DNA from: Helopsaltes ochotensis
Taxonomy: Eukaryota > Chordata > Aves > Passeriformes > Locustellidae
Assembly (NCBI GenBank): GCA_013400155.1
Contig: VXBM01000558.1
Location: 366,428-430,427 of the forward strand
DNA: 64,000 nt
Reading direction: 5' to 3'
Part shown: positions 40,701 through 55,700 of the stretch, piece by piece
Layout of the letters: each line of letters starts with the position of its first letter
Position numbering within the stretch: the stretch's first letter is position 1
Notes under the pieces: model-generated
What the model saw: only the letters and a program-made list of their open reading frames with translations
The model's database searches: none
Told to the model about the DNA's origin: nothing
Translations under genes and position numbers: made by a program

Positions 40701-43700
40701 GTGTTAAGTGAAATATCAAGCTGAATTACTTCTAGCAGTGAAGCATTGCCCCACAGCCAATATGCGCTTCACTGCCCTCCCTGTTTTCCCCACCTCCATT
40801 TAATTCTTCTCCAGGTTTGGTCTTTATCTTCACATGACCCCCTCCAGCTGAGAGGGGAGGCAGTCAGTGCCCTGTCTCTGTGGTTGTCACCATTGTTGTT
40901 TTTTTCTCCTTCAGTGAACAATTAATAATCCTCTTCTGGGAGAGGAAAGCTGGCAGCTATGGTTTTCACCATTTTTTTTTTTAGCAGACAAAGGAAGCCT
41001 AAATTCTATCCTACAGACAGAACAGATAAATAACAAAAACACTCTTACCATATCCTGCTACCATTGCAAATTTAGTATCTTGAATTTGCCAGATCCTTTG
41101 GCTAGACCTTTAGGGTCAAAATTTTGTTTCTTGATTCTGGTTCTCCAGTACCTGTATGGTCAAACAAAGACAGCCATGTTGACTTAGAGAGAGAGATTTC
41201 ACACTAAGAACTGGCAATGTCTTAAATGATGTGGACCTTCAATTTATGGGAGCTCCTGCTATGGTAGGGGAAGGGGATGAATTTTAGTAAGCAAGAAGTG
41301 AGGTAGGAGACCTGCAGCTGGTGCACTTCTTCTGGCACAGCTCCTAGTGTTTGCTGAAGGCTGCAGCTGTCTTAGCCAGTTCCCATGAACTCATGAACTG
41401 TCATAATACATACAGAGAAGGTCTTAGTTTTCTTCCTTTTTTTTTTTTTTCTTTGAGGCCTTTTGATTGTGACCCACTCTCTTTCTCAATTATTCTGTGC
41501 ATGAGCAAACCCTGTGTGAGCTAGATGCAGCACTCCTTTCAAGTGTACAGCTTGACGGTTTGTTCCTGGGGTCTGCCCACAACTGAAAAACCAGACATTT
41601 ATGTATCTAAACATGGACTTAGATGTGCAGTTTAAAGAACTTCTACTTAAAATTAATGACTGCTCCTCTTTAAATTGAGCTAATTAATTTGGATTAGAGT
41701 TCTATCCTTGTTAAAGTTAAGGTCAGCTTTGATGATAAGTAGTTTCCTTTAGGGCAACCTGCAGTCACGGTCTAAAATTCAGTATCTACATTTGGATATG
41801 TATAGGCCCTAAAAAAGGGGAACTCACCTATCTGAGGGCATTCTTCCAGTATTTTCAAGTAGCTACCAAAGGTTGGACTTAACTTCATGGGGACATTGTG
41901 AGAGTCAACTACTACAGACATCTCACATTCTCACAACACAGGTTCTGAAACAATGACAGATATTCATGAAAGGAAGTGAAAAAATGAGACAGTGAAAACC
42001 AAGCAAGTGACCGTGCTTTAATGAAGTGTACATTGAAGTACTGGCCTACACTTACTTCAGGGAGCGTGAAGTATCATTTGATCTCATTTCCTAGTGTTAT
42101 ATCTGTTTGCTGTTGCCAGGCAGTTTGGCATCTGAAGGCTTCTGTGTGGTTCTGGCCAAGTATTTATATATGGATGTTGCTTTCCGTAGTTCCAGTCCAT
42201 TGCCAGACTTGGAATAGAGAAACAAGGAAATTACCATTCAAACTAATTTTATTAATGACAGCTCGTTAATCAAGTCTTTTATAGGAACAAGAAGGTGAAG
42301 AACATGTATTAAAATACTTGAATGTATAGCTTTATACCTTGAAACTATGGTAATGGAGTATAACTGAGCACTTTGCTTTTTCTCTTCAAAAACCAGTTAT
42401 TTTTGGCCCAAACTAAAAATGTCTTTCTTACAATATGTTCAATTCACATTTATGCCATACATGTTATGGGACCGATCATATCAAAAACCTGTCTGCAAAC
42501 AGGTTTTAAAATCACTAATGTACTGCTTCACCTTATATGACGCAGCAGTTTTTATTACGCAGAAACAGTGTATTTCCAACTTTATTGGAACTACTTTTAC
42601 CAAAATCATACTTTAAGACGAAAACTCACCTATTCTGAAAATCTCACTAGATGCTGTAAAATGCAAACAGACAGAAATGTCTGTTTTCAGATTTTTATAT
42701 TCACTTTAGTGACCCCAGTCAAGTTTAAGAAAACTCTACAACTCATTTTCCCTTGAAATGAAACCTCACTAAAAGACAAACATTTTTTCTCTAGCTGCAA
42801 ACATGTGCACTTAGTAAGCTGTAAAGAAAAAAAAACCTGCAAAGTGAATACACCAGCTGTGTAACGAAGTCAGAGGTTAAATTTTTTCAAGGGGCTGGCA
42901 TTTCAAGGCTGTATTGCATTCTCTTCTCCATTCAGACTTCTTTAAACAAACCTGCTTTGCATTTCACCTGTGACCTACCTGTCTGGGTGTCTTCTTAGGG
43001 CCAAATCTTAGTTTTGCCATACTGACATTGTGTAAACAGTTAATTGATAACATTGTTAAGTTTGTGTGACTCAAATTCACAGACATCACAAGTAAATCCA
43101 ATAGAAAATGAGAAAGGGTAATTTGGGGAATAAAAATACAATTTTCATGTAAAGCCTGCATCATTGAGATATACAAATAAAACACAAACTTGTGTTATTT
43201 CTAATGTCTAATTCTAATTTTATCAGTACTATCAATGTACACACATACACTGACAAGCTCTGCCCTCTAGAAATGTAAGCCAGCTAAATAAAGCACACTA
43301 TAAATGTTAAACAGAGTCCATGCCACAAACCCTTTATGGAAAATATTTTTTATTTTAAATATTCTAAATTGTTACTTGACAGATTCTCAAAATAATTGTG
43401 CATTTTACTTAATGAAGTTTGACAGATTGCATCTGAAAGGGGAAGAAAAGAAAAACACTTACAGAAATTCCCATTAATACTTTCTAAGACTCAAATGGGA
43501 ATTGTCAGTATTCTAAAGCAGACCTTATTATCTGTGATAATTTATCTTACAAAAAAGGTAGTATGAAGCTCTACTTCTTAGATCAGTGTCCAGTATAAAT
43601 CACGTTCTTCTCTCAAACACGTAAATTTTGAGTCCATTGTTTGATGATTTTTTATCTAAATTTTTTCCAGATATTATTTGTAAGAGTCTGTTCCCTCCTT

Positions 43701-46700
43701 GGAACAGTTTTTGTCTTCTGTCTTCTCAGGTTCTCCAGACCTGGCATTGTCGTGGAGTATGAGACACAATTTCTCAGTTCATCTGGGGTATAGCTGTAGT
43801 CTGTATTTCTCTCCTGGTATCAGAAGACTAAAATTCACACCCACTTATTATTGTTTAAAATCAATGTTACTGAATGTAATTTTGTCAGTATAACTGGTAA
43901 AATCTGTGCACAGGATGCACGGATACATAATGCACCTGTCCTGTCTCTCCACAGCAGTTGAGCTGATCCTACACTGACACAGCTCTAAGTTACCCTTTTG
44001 GTTTCATCAGTGTCACATCGAGATATAAAATGAACAGCTGGCTACTCCCAATAGGCTTTGCATGCAGTGCTGGAAAAGAAAGAGAACTCAATGGAAAGAA
44101 TGTTTTCTCATGTTTGTCTAAACAGCATTATTAGGAGGGCTGGAGAAGTCAAACTCCTCCATCTGTGTAAAACATTCCATGGATTCATTTTGGGGCGGGG
44201 CAGTGTCTGCTCACTTCGACACAGCTTTCCTCTGCAGTTGACTTCCTCTTCATTTTATTTTTACTGTATCAAAAAGCTCCTTTCATATACCATGTCTTGA
44301 GATTTTTCTCTTCTGCCTACAGAAGAGTAGATTCGCCCTTGTAGGAATGAGAGGCTCTTAAAAGTTTTCATTTACTGTTAGGAAGAATTATTTACTCAGT
44401 AATTCTCTGACTATCATTGTAGGTTTGCCTCCAGACCTGCAAATCCATGAGTGCCTGTAGAAGCGTTTGTGTGCATAAAAACTCAACGAGCTTTTAGCAA
44501 GAAATCCTTCTTCCCCCATCATGCCATGAATCACACGAAAGGGCAGCAATACTGATGGAAACACATGAGTACACAAATAAATTCCCTAGCTGAAGCAAGC
44601 AGCTCTGATGCCCAGATATCTCTTTCAGTTTTTGCTAAAAGGGGAAGAACCTTTTAAATTCCACATTCCTAGAAATGGAGAGATTTCAGATTTCTCCCCA
44701 GAGCAGTGGTGATATGTCAAAAGGGCAGTGTTCCTTTGGCAGACTTGCCCCACAAGGAATCCCGCTACTAGATTTCAACCAGTACAAATTAGCTGAGCTC
44801 TCTAACACTATGGTCCCATCAAATGGAGGCAAGAAAACCCTAAAATGTGGCTTAAAAACCTCATTAGTGGACTGCTTTATGTACAGTATACATGAAGAGC
44901 CAATGATACATTGAAAGCCAAGAAAAGCTTTGTAATGAGGGGTGTTTTTTTAGCTTGATGTGTCATAAGGTGCTGAGCTAGAAGGAGTTGTTGAGCATCA
45001 CCCTATCCAGGCCTCTGCCTTATGTCTATATAATGTCATTCCAGCACTAGTAAATTTAGTCTGAAACCTAACAGGATTTCAAGGCCTCCCTATTCTTGTG
45101 GAATGTCACCACACTGAGGGCTAGAAACTCCTCTGATTTCTGGGCTCTGTTTGTCATGGCCATCTTATGCCCATTTGTTCCCATGTCAGCACTATCTTTC
45201 ATCATCAGCGGCCCTTCTCTGCACTTAGTCTCCTGATGGATATAGACAGCATTCTTACTCCCTCTTAGCCTTTGTTGTACTGGGCTCAACAGCAGGCTGT
45301 TTTAGACTCTTCTCATCAGATAGTTTTGCCATTCCTCTGATTATGTTGATTTCTTTATCTGCAGTCTACTATGCAAATTAGACTTTTTCAAGCATGGGTG
45401 ATCAAAGCTGTTCCAGATAAGCTCTCACTAGTGCTCTGTATAATGGCATGCATGCTTCTAATTTCCACCCCATTCCTCAGTTTATCTTAGGATCATAGCA
45501 CATGGAGAGGGTAGGAAGGTCATAGTTATGATGTGATCAACTCACATAACAAAATTTCTTTCCCCTCTATTGTATCTAATGAATGTCTTTCATTTCTACA
45601 GAAATCCCTGTGACTGGTTTCCATTACCTTGTATTTTAAGCTATAAGATTTCATCTCACTACTATTATTCTAATCCTCAAGGTCATTAAATTCTCACTTT
45701 GATATTCCGGTCCTCCTACTTCATCATTAAGAATTATGTATGCTTCTATTTAAGAAAATAATGGACGTGTATTAAATCCTCTTCCACATAATTTTGTCTC
45801 TTCCTTATAAGCAAACTAAATTTCAGATCTCTGGCTTCAGTGTCTAATTCTTACTGTACAACATCCAGATATAGAACAGAAAGACTCAGAGAAAAGCCAA
45901 CATAGTTTGTCTAGGATGACCTTACAATAGCAACACATTTGTTGTACAATCAAATTTAATTATTCAATCCTTGATACTGCTCTAGAAAAGGAAAAATGTT
46001 GGGGGTTACCCCTGAATCAAAGGCAAACCATAAGACACTGGAGAGCTGCATCATCACTATCTTTTTTTTTTAATAGAAGATAGTTATTTGGAACACTTCG
46101 GTGAATCTGTGTCCAAAATAATTGCTCAGATACTCATGCAGGTATTGCAAAAAAAACTTACAACTTAAATGGTACTAAATAGTATTTTTGTCTAACTTTA
46201 TTGGTCATTCAATATATAGAGAGAACTTTTTTTTCTGTTCCAAATAGAAGTTCTTGATTTTGTTTATGTAAAACCAACAAAGAAGCATTAATATAATCTA
46301 CAATGGTAGCATCTCATCTATCAGCCTGTGTTAGTGTTTTATTTTTCAGTGGTGCCAGACTCTTTTTAGTGGTGCCCAGAGAACAGGACAAGGAGCAATG
46401 GCCATAAACTAAAGCAAAAAACATTCCACCACAACATGAGAAAGAGCATAGAGGATGGCAGAGCACTGGAACAGCCTGCTCCCAGTGACATCATGGAGTC
46501 TCCGTTTCTGGAGACATTCAAAACCCACCTGGACATGTTCCTGGGTAACTTGCTTTAGGTGACCCTGCCTTGGCAGGTGGGCTGGACTGGATGATCTCTT
46601 GAGGTTCCTTCCACCCCTAAAATTCTTTGGTTCTGTGAGACTGTGTGTTTCGAAATGGTAGCACATATTATGGAATGAGTGAAACAATATAAGTCAAAAC

Positions 46701-49700
46701 CATTTTGGTAGCACAGAGTGCAGATCCATGGAAGTCACACATGAAAGTGAGTTGTGGCAACTATGAACATTTGCCTTAATGAAGTCCTTGATCATGTCAA
46801 AGTATTTCGTTAATGCAAGCAGTAAATTTGTGGTTATGTTATATTAGTAAAAGTTCTGTCAGGCATTTCGAAGTGTAAAGTATCTGTAAGGTGATGGTCA
46901 TTCAGCCCCTTGACTTGCTGCTGGTTGAACCCAACTTGTAAACTTCCTTCAATGCTGGGGATTTTTGACAGTGCAAAACACTCTTTAGAGGGGTGTAAGG
47001 TAATCAGGAAAATGTTCAGATGTGCAAATTTATGTATGGAATTTCTGTTGGAACTAAATGAGTATTCAACAGCTTTTATGACTTTGAAAAGTTTCCCACG
47101 GGGAGATGATCTTAATGTCTTTCCTCCCATGTATTTCTAAGAAAATCCAGGTATAAAAGGATCTGGATTGCACATTTCTAGTCAGAGATATGTGAATGAC
47201 GAAGTATTTGTAACCAAATATAAACGTGAAGTCTCTTCAGACAGGTTTAAATCCATGTGTCATTTAAGAGCTATCCCAAGAGGTGACAGTTTACTAACTC
47301 TATTCTTCTTGTCTTTCTTCATAAATATATATATAAAGAATATGTAATTCTTTGATAATCACATTTGCTTGGTATGATATATACAGAAAGGCTCTATTTT
47401 TAAATCCATGTCACCTTGCTTATTATTTTTAGCTCCTCCAGACACTGATGAACAGTATGATTTCCTTGTTTGCATGCAGCATGTTAGCTATTATCCATGC
47501 ACAAAGGAAGAAAGAGTTCCAGAGGTGACTGAGTCTAAGGACTCAGTCTTGCAATGATATCCAAGCAGTTTCAGCATCTTCCAGAAGAGTTTCTTAGTTG
47601 ATAGTAACAAGAACGTAAGCAAAAGAGTTGGTTAAGGCATAGCCACTGAGCAAATGCAAAAGCATATTTGAAAAATTTTTAAAGCCTTCATTTGTAGCTG
47701 TGTTGTTTATGTACTTAAAAAACCTGAACAAAAATGATGAGTCAAAATTGAGGGGATTATGTTTTATCAGTTTGAAGTACGAAGATGAAACTTGAAGTGA
47801 TGTAAGCTCAGCTGAAAACCATTGAAACATGGTTTTGCACTTGACCTGTAATTTACAGAGAGAATTTGATTGAGTCACAGTATTTATTTCAAGTTTTGTC
47901 TTCCCTTTCTCTTGCATTTGGCTTACCTGTGCAATGCTGCCATTCATGATCACTAATATACAATTCTGATTTTTATAGGTTCTCAACCTAGTGCAGTCCT
48001 ATGTCACACTGAGAGTCCCCTTGTACGTCTCATACGTTTTCCACTCTCCTGTGGGCGTCGGAGGCTGGCAGCATTTCGACCTGCAGTCCGAGCTCCGGCT
48101 GACTTTTGTGTATGACACTGCCATCCTGTGGAAGGATGGGATCGGCAGCCCACCTGAAGCAGAGCTCCAAGGTGGGTGTTGCGTTTCTTGGCATAGAGCT
48201 CATGCTCTGTTACTAAGAATATAGTTTGCACACAGTAGGATGGTTTTTCAATCATTCCAATACTAAAAGCAAATTCGAAATTTTCATTTATTATCAATTG
48301 CAGTCTGTCATTTCCTAGCGCTCACAGGTGTCTGGTGGAGTGTTTATGAAAATTGTGTAAAGTTGACATCAATTCTTTTACTGCAAAGAAAGACAATTGT
48401 ATTGTTATATTTGAAATACATGTGCAAAATTTAAAACATTTATATCTATTCAGAACTTCAGGGTACATTATGTAACCAAATTCTGTTAGCACATGAGATG
48501 TTTGCACTTTAATGAAAATAATTGAAGCTGCTCTGTGATACCATTTCTTTCTCACTATGAATGGCCAGTTTCAGAAACTTCTGATATTTTGAAAATGTTA
48601 TGAAACATTCAAAAGAAACAGAACTGTGTAATGGGGGCCTGTCCTCTGTGTGAGAGTAGTAAACTCTGAGACATTCTACAATATGTTTGATAGTCAGTAA
48701 ATGTTTTTGAGTACAACCACTAGTCAACAAGTCAAAATCTATCATTGCAGAATTCATCTCTTAAAAAAGTTAATTTTGCTTTTTACAAATAGTGACATAC
48801 AGATTAAAATATATAGTTACGCCTGTGTAGTGCATTGTTCTTTCTGTGCAAATTTACTTAATATTTCCCAGCATTACACTTCAGGTGTTTCCTGTCTCTC
48901 TCAACCTGAGGTAGAATTCAGGTACCAGTTGCAATTATGTACATACACAAATTCAGGAGTCCTGGGAACCTAAAATCACTTTTGCTTCTGCTGACTCTGT
49001 GAACTACATATGATATGAACTACAGAAATCATTGTTATGCCATTTTTGTCCTTATGTTAAGAGCAGGAAATGAGGAGCAGCAAGGGGAATCTGCAGTGCA
49101 TGAGGAATGAAGCACATGTCATGCCATGCCTAAAGAATAAGCACATGCCACAAATCATGTGATGTGCTAGTCACCAAATAACCAGATCTAATCCTCTGTC
49201 TCAGCAGTTACGTGGTGCATCTATGCCACCATTTCTCTTTAATTTTTTTTATTTCTCTGTTTAACAAGCTGATGGCCACATCTTTGGAGGTGCTGAACAT
49301 TGTCACTTCCCTTTGAAAACAACCAGTACTAAACAACCCCCAACATATACCAGTCTCATTTGGGTAGTATTTTTTCAGCAGTTGTTTTCTGGGCAGGGAG
49401 GGGTTAACTAGTTTCCAGTTTCTTTGCATACCTCTCAATTCATATAATTGCCTTACATAAATTCTAAGTAACACTGTAAAGCAGTCAAGGTCTTCTAAAG
49501 CCCTAATTCATAAATGAATATATAGTTATTTCTATTGTACCAAGAAGTATGATTGGTACAGATTATTTTGTGCAGATGGTATACATTGACACTGGTGTGT
49601 TAGATTTCCGGCACATTCATGGGGGAACATTCCTGTTTCCTTCTTTTTGCTGGCAAGCAGAATGGTGGTACATCACTGGCTGTTTGTAAGGGAGTGCTGG

Positions 49701-52700
49701 ACGAGGTGCCTGAACTCTATAAAGCTTTGCAGAAGTCCAGAGAAAAAGGGCCTTGGCTGCAAGCTACAGAAGTAAACCACTTCTGTTGTGTAAACAAGAT
49801 CTTGTAATCTGAACTTAGAATACATAAGGCCTGTGTTTTTTGCCGAATTCATGCCAAAAATTGCCAGCAAGACAAAGCCTGTCAGAAGGAGTTTCATAGA
49901 TTGCGGCACCCTACAGCAGATTGCTGTGGAAGTCACAACCAGTTGCTTCAGCTAATGCTGATGGTTGCTGCCTTGGCACAGTAGGCAGAGAGGCACTGAT
50001 AAAGGGTATCTCTGAAGCAACTTTCATTGATAGGAGTCAGCTTGGATACCTGGTGAAAACACAAGTCTTCCTTCTGCAGATTCCCGTGGCAGCTGACCAT
50101 GCTGCCTGAACCCAGGCACAGACTGCTGTGTGGATTTTCCTCAGCCTACTAGAGCAGCTGTGTGGGTCCAGGGTAACATAGAAAAGCATGGTTTTGCAGG
50201 GAAGTTCCCTATATGCTGAAAACTCAAGGCCTCACTGTGTAAATTCTTGTTTGAGAGGAATCTGGAGTCAACCCAAAAAGTACCAAAAGTACCAAAAGGC
50301 CCCCCCAAACATGTGACACGGCAAGAGTAGATGAAAGAGTGGGTCTGCTGTTTCACAGGGGTGTGATATTTTTGTCACCTGTAAGTGGAACACACCTGTT
50401 CATTGGTTTGTGCTGGCAGGTTCCCTGTTCCCCACCAGCATGCGCATCAGTGAAGAGGGGCGCTTGGTTGTCAACTTCAAGACTGAAGCCCGGTTTCATG
50501 GTCTCTTTGTTATGTCCCATCCTGGTAAGTGTAACCTACCCTTTAGCAGTGCTGCAGAAATGAAGACACCCGTCCCAAACTTGATACTATTCTTTTTTTT
50601 TCCTATTTCTGCTTCTGATAGCTGATTTATATATATATATATACTACATATAGAAATATATATACTATATATATATATATATACACACTATATACTTCAG
50701 ATACAGATTTTTCCTCTGCTTGAGATTTCTTACTTGTGATTGATGACTATATTCAGGTTGTCAAACTTGTTGAAATATACCTTAATCTGATGCAAGGCGA
50801 ATAGTTCCACTTGATCAAGAGCCTGATTTATGAAGAATGAAGATCTACACCATTGTGTTCATTAGGGATCTATAGATATATGGTTTTAACCCCATAGTTA
50901 TAATTGCTATTTACTTATATTGCCCTAGGAACTTAGCATTAAAATTTCTTTTCTAACTTGAAGCTTTTCTAGGATACTTAGACCTTTTTCAGAGAGCAAG
51001 AAAAAGTCTTGTGTGGGCATTATATCACTCTATTAATATAACGCTCTCACTGATATTCAATTAGTCATTGCTGAGGACCTGTTCCTGCAATTTAATCTGT
51101 TTAAAACCCACTGCCTTTATTCAGAATAATTACAGGTGTAAGACTGTCTACAGACATAAATCTGAGCATGAATGCCAGCCATGGAAAAGAATATCTAACT
51201 AAATTAAATCTGCTGAACAACAGTGAGAAGAGGAAAAAAAATAGGAAATCTCTTTTCGTTTAACTCAGGTGTTTTTAACCCATAAGATGCCTTCATGGTG
51301 CTTCTACTTTTTCTCACTGTCCTCTAGTGTGTTTGGTTTTGCTTATCAGGCAGAGAAAAAAGTGTTCAATTACTAAGAGAAATTACGTTGTGTTTCCCTG
51401 GGCTGCCATTCCAAGTTTAAAACAGAAGGGATTATAGATCTCTGCCACTCCAAGCCCAGCTGAATTGACTGTAACTGACTTTAGTTTCAGTTAATAAAAC
51501 CCAGTGCCCTGTGAAAGTGTTAACATCAGCTATGACATTGTGGTTTATGAATTATTGGGAATGGTTCTCAGGCTCTGAGACTTTGCAATGAAACACTAAA
51601 GGTGACAAATCTGTCTGTTTGGCATGTTTCTAGCTTCATCTCTGATTTCCATGGTTATGTCAGCTGACCACCCAGGCCTCACTTTTAGCCTCAGCCTCAT
51701 CCGAAGTGAGCCGACCTACAACCTGCCAGTCCAGCAGTGGAGCTTCGTCTCAGACTTTGCGGTAAACCCTCAGCCCTCACTAGGTCTTCTACTGCCTGCC
51801 CCAGCCTGTTAGTTGGGATGTGGGTGGTACAGCTCCCCCTCTCTCTGCGTCCAGGTTCGAGACTATTCTGGAACGTACACGGTGAAGCTGATAGCCTGCA
51901 CCACTGCCCCACATCAGGAGTACAGCCTGCCAGTGATCTGCAATCCCAGAGAGCCCATCACTTTTGATCTGGACATCCGATTCCAGCAGGTGCCGTTCCA
52001 ATGACATCTTTGTGATGTTTCCTTTCTAATTTCATTCCCATTTGTTGGTTTGAAACGGAATTTCTTGCTAACAAACAAGGCATTCCTAAACTGGGGGGAG
52101 AGCACATACTCCTCTCCTCCCAAATAACCATTGATTTAGGGAGAGTTACTGCGATGCGCTAGTAACATTTGGGAAATTTTTTTTGTCTGTTAGCTTTGGT
52201 AGTAAATAGTTTTTATCAGGTAATTGGTAAAATAGAGAACTATTATCAGAAGGTTTTCGTCTGACACAAAATCAGAGTTAGGTCTCTGGTATTGAAAGTG
52301 GAACCGCCATAGGAAGATGCATTCAGTACTAAGGTAGAACTTCCTTCACTGAATGTAGAGGGAGGTAGGTAGGCAACACTGGTAAAATTCTTAGCTTTAA
52401 AGCTCACAAAAGTGACCAAAACAAATTCAGTCTGTAGCAAGATGGACTGGATATAAGGGAACATATGGTAACGGACAAACAGCATACTTTTCTCAAAGCC
52501 CAGCTGTGAAGCTCTGTAGCTGGGAACAAATTATGGAGAAATGGATTCTGCTGTAGAAAGCATTGATTAAAAAAAAGTGGGGGTCATGTTGGATAGTTAA
52601 GAGAACATACACCACCTGCTTTCCAGGTTCTCAAAAGGGCTAGTGTGACCTTGGGATATGTAAGGAGGAAGTTATATAGTTTCTGGTATTTGGAGCCAAT

Positions 52701-55700
52701 ACAGCTAATACTGGAACAGTGTGGCTGTGGTTTCATGCTCATTAATAGTATAGATTATGCTATTAAATCATCTTACAGAATAAATCCATGTCAGTCAGGG
52801 GTACATAATCACTTTCCTGTTGACTTAGCCAGAGTACACAAGGGAATGTATGCAGTCTTTATGCTTTCATTTGGCATTATGCCACCTGTGGGAGAGCAGA
52901 TGATTCCTGATAGGGCATTAAGTCCTGGCAAGGAAGAGAGATGATACATGATCTGATGTGAAACCTGCTTTCTCTGAGTTAACCACATTTCAACATTTTG
53001 GAGAAGTTTGAATGGAATGGGTGAGGGGAATTTGTACTAGTTCAGCACTTCAGCCTTTGTCTGGCATTTCTAATCTACTTCTAGGAACTCTAAAGCAATT
53101 TATAGCAATGTTAAACCACGACTTGTTCCTGATCCTAGTATAAACAATAAGATGTTGATATTTCAAAGAAAGGTCAAAAAATGTGCAAAAATCATTGCAA
53201 AATGGGCAGAGTAGCCTAGGAAGAGACTTAACTGTTCCTGGAAGTAGCCTACAAGTAAAAGCTATGGTTAAGAATTAGAACTGCCTTGGAATAAATAAAT
53301 GGACACTGGAGGAGTTATTATATTAGATAAGGCTTTAATAGTACAGTATATGGAAGTTTCAGGTACATCAATTCAAAATAGGCATTAGGTGCAAAGTTGC
53401 AACAATGTTATAGACTGCGGCCAGCTAAATCCCCATCACCAACAATTTTCAAACCAAGACCAGCTCTTTTTTTTTGAGATACTCATAGTAAAAGGGGCTT
53501 GGACTTTCTAAGACCCATGATAGTTTTTCCATCTGATCACAGATTGAAACACTATGTCCCAAAGCAGGTCCCAAAAAAGCAGCAGTACAACAGCACAAAT
53601 TCAGTAGGCAGTATGTAGCACTTTACTGCCAAGATTTTTTAGTCATTCTGCAAAACTGAATAAGCATTGATATCCACTCTTTTACAAATCAGAAACAAAA
53701 TACTGAAGGATGAGACTGAAGGATGCTATTCCTTAAGCTAGGAAACACATGATACCTTGCACAGGCCCACTGCATGCAGTCCTCTGGTGCTCAGTGAAAG
53801 ACATGGACCTGTTAGAGGGGGCCAGAGGAGGACCAGAAAAATGGTCAAAGGGCTGAAACACCTCCCTGTGAGGGAAGGCTGAGAGATTTGGGGTTATTAA
53901 GCCTGAAGAAGAGAATGAGCTGAGGAGACCTTATTTTGGCCTTCCAACATATAAACAGGGTTTGTAAAAAAGACAGACTTTTTACCAAGGGCTGCAGTGA
54001 CAGGATAAGAGGCAACTGAAAGAGAGTATATTTAGATTTCTTTTAGAAAAAAGAAAAGAAAGTGAAAAGAAGACACTTTTTACAATGAGGATGGTGAGGC
54101 ACAGGCACAGGTTGCCCAGAGAAGCTGTGGATGCTCCATCCCTGGCAGTGCTCCAGGCCAGGCTGGATGGGGCTCTGAGCAACCTGGACTAGTGGAAGGT
54201 GTCCCTGCCCGTGGCAGAGAGGTTGGATGAGATAATCTTTAAATGTGCCCTTCAACCCAAACCACTCTGTGACTCCCTGAAAGCAGTGAGTGTAGGTGTC
54301 ACAACTGGACCAAAATTACTTTTGACTGCAAAGTGTAATGATAAAATCATGAGGCAGGACAAGAGTTGTGTCCTCCAATTCTGTCTAATGCTCCAGCTCC
54401 CATACTGAATTATCTTCTTGGGCTTTTTAATATGAGGCTTTTCATTTCCTTGGAAACATTTTCTTCTAATTTCCTTTGCAATTATTTTCACTGGTCACAA
54501 GTGAGGAACCATTTTAAGAATCAAGAAGAAAATGTATTTGATGTTTCCCTACTCGTTCAACATTTCCTTTTTTAACATGTATCACCTGCATATCCCCTTT
54601 TTCCTCTCTCCATGGCCTCTGAGGAGTGAAGCAGGTAGCCTGGAACTCTAGTGAGGATTGTATTACCACTGTCTCACTCTGGGGTTCCCTGAAAATGAAC
54701 AGTATTCAAACTCCAAGTTTTGCTTTATCCCAATCCTTTCATCATCTCCGTTCTTTCAATGTCTATGACTATTTCCTGACAGAAGCCCTTCCATATTCAG
54801 GATATTTGTTGCCCTGGGATGGACAAATCACAGAGTGCTCTGTTCCTTCAGGTACCAAATATTACATGGGTTTTGATCCCGTGGGTGATCTGCAGTGTCC
54901 CCACATCATCCATATGAAGAGCTGATGGACATGGCAAATAGGCAGAATAAATTGACAGTTACTCTTCTCACCCAGGAGATCCTCACAGATTATTTTTATG
55001 AAGTCTTATATAAAATGTCTCAAATATCCATGAAAATAATTACACTTTAAACTACTGTCGTAAATAACATGGCTGGAAAACAGTTGTGCTAATCAAGTAT
55101 TTATAGAACTACAACCCAATGGCCTGTTTTCCAGGCATTTAGAAAGAAGCATTCCAAGGGAAATTTTTTATCCTTTTTTATTTTTTTTCTTTGCAAAGGC
55201 TATAATGGTAGGGCTCCTTTTTCTGAAGAAAAGCACTCCATTTATAAAAAGGTTTGAGCTGTACATTCTTCTCTCCAGATCCTGTTGCTTTGATAGTTTT
55301 GGGACTCTCTTGTGAAATGGACCCTCGTCCATGAGCCAGCAAGAATGTTTTCTTTGTTGTTTTCTTTCCTTCCTGCCCACACAATTATACGTATATATAC
55401 ATAAATATACATACATATGTTAGCTTTTTTGTTGTTGTTGTTTAGTGGCCTCTTTTTATCTTTTCTTTTTTCTTTTTTTTTTCCACATTGTTTCCTCAGG
55501 TCCTTGCATTCTTCTGAACTCTAGGCTCCCCCAGTTCTTCTGTTCACTGTATAATTTCCCTTTTATTATGCCATGTCCCTTTATAGTTTGCCTTCTCTCT
55601 TTTGTTTTATGGTCCCATGAAAAACTGCTGATGATAGTATTGATTAATTTTATACTTTTAATGTAATCAAGGAAGAACCATAGATAAGTGTGTCAAATAT

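Larger units (their letters stand above)
38577..47978 (+). other. FREM2: Large FREM2 intron (9.4 kb)
   Basis: This intron is mostly AT-rich unique-looking DNA. It contains an old antisense CR1 (about 44960-45500) and a sense CR1 3' end (about 46345-46640), which are annotated separately. No additional exon or gene is supported. The 130-codon minus-strand frame at 47594-47986 overlaps the acceptor and next exon and has no family resemblance. Confidence 0.8.

Noticed and set aside
47594..47986. 130-codon minus-strand open frame
   Set aside because: It overlaps a FREM2 acceptor and exon start on the opposite strand, has no family resemblance and is probably chance.
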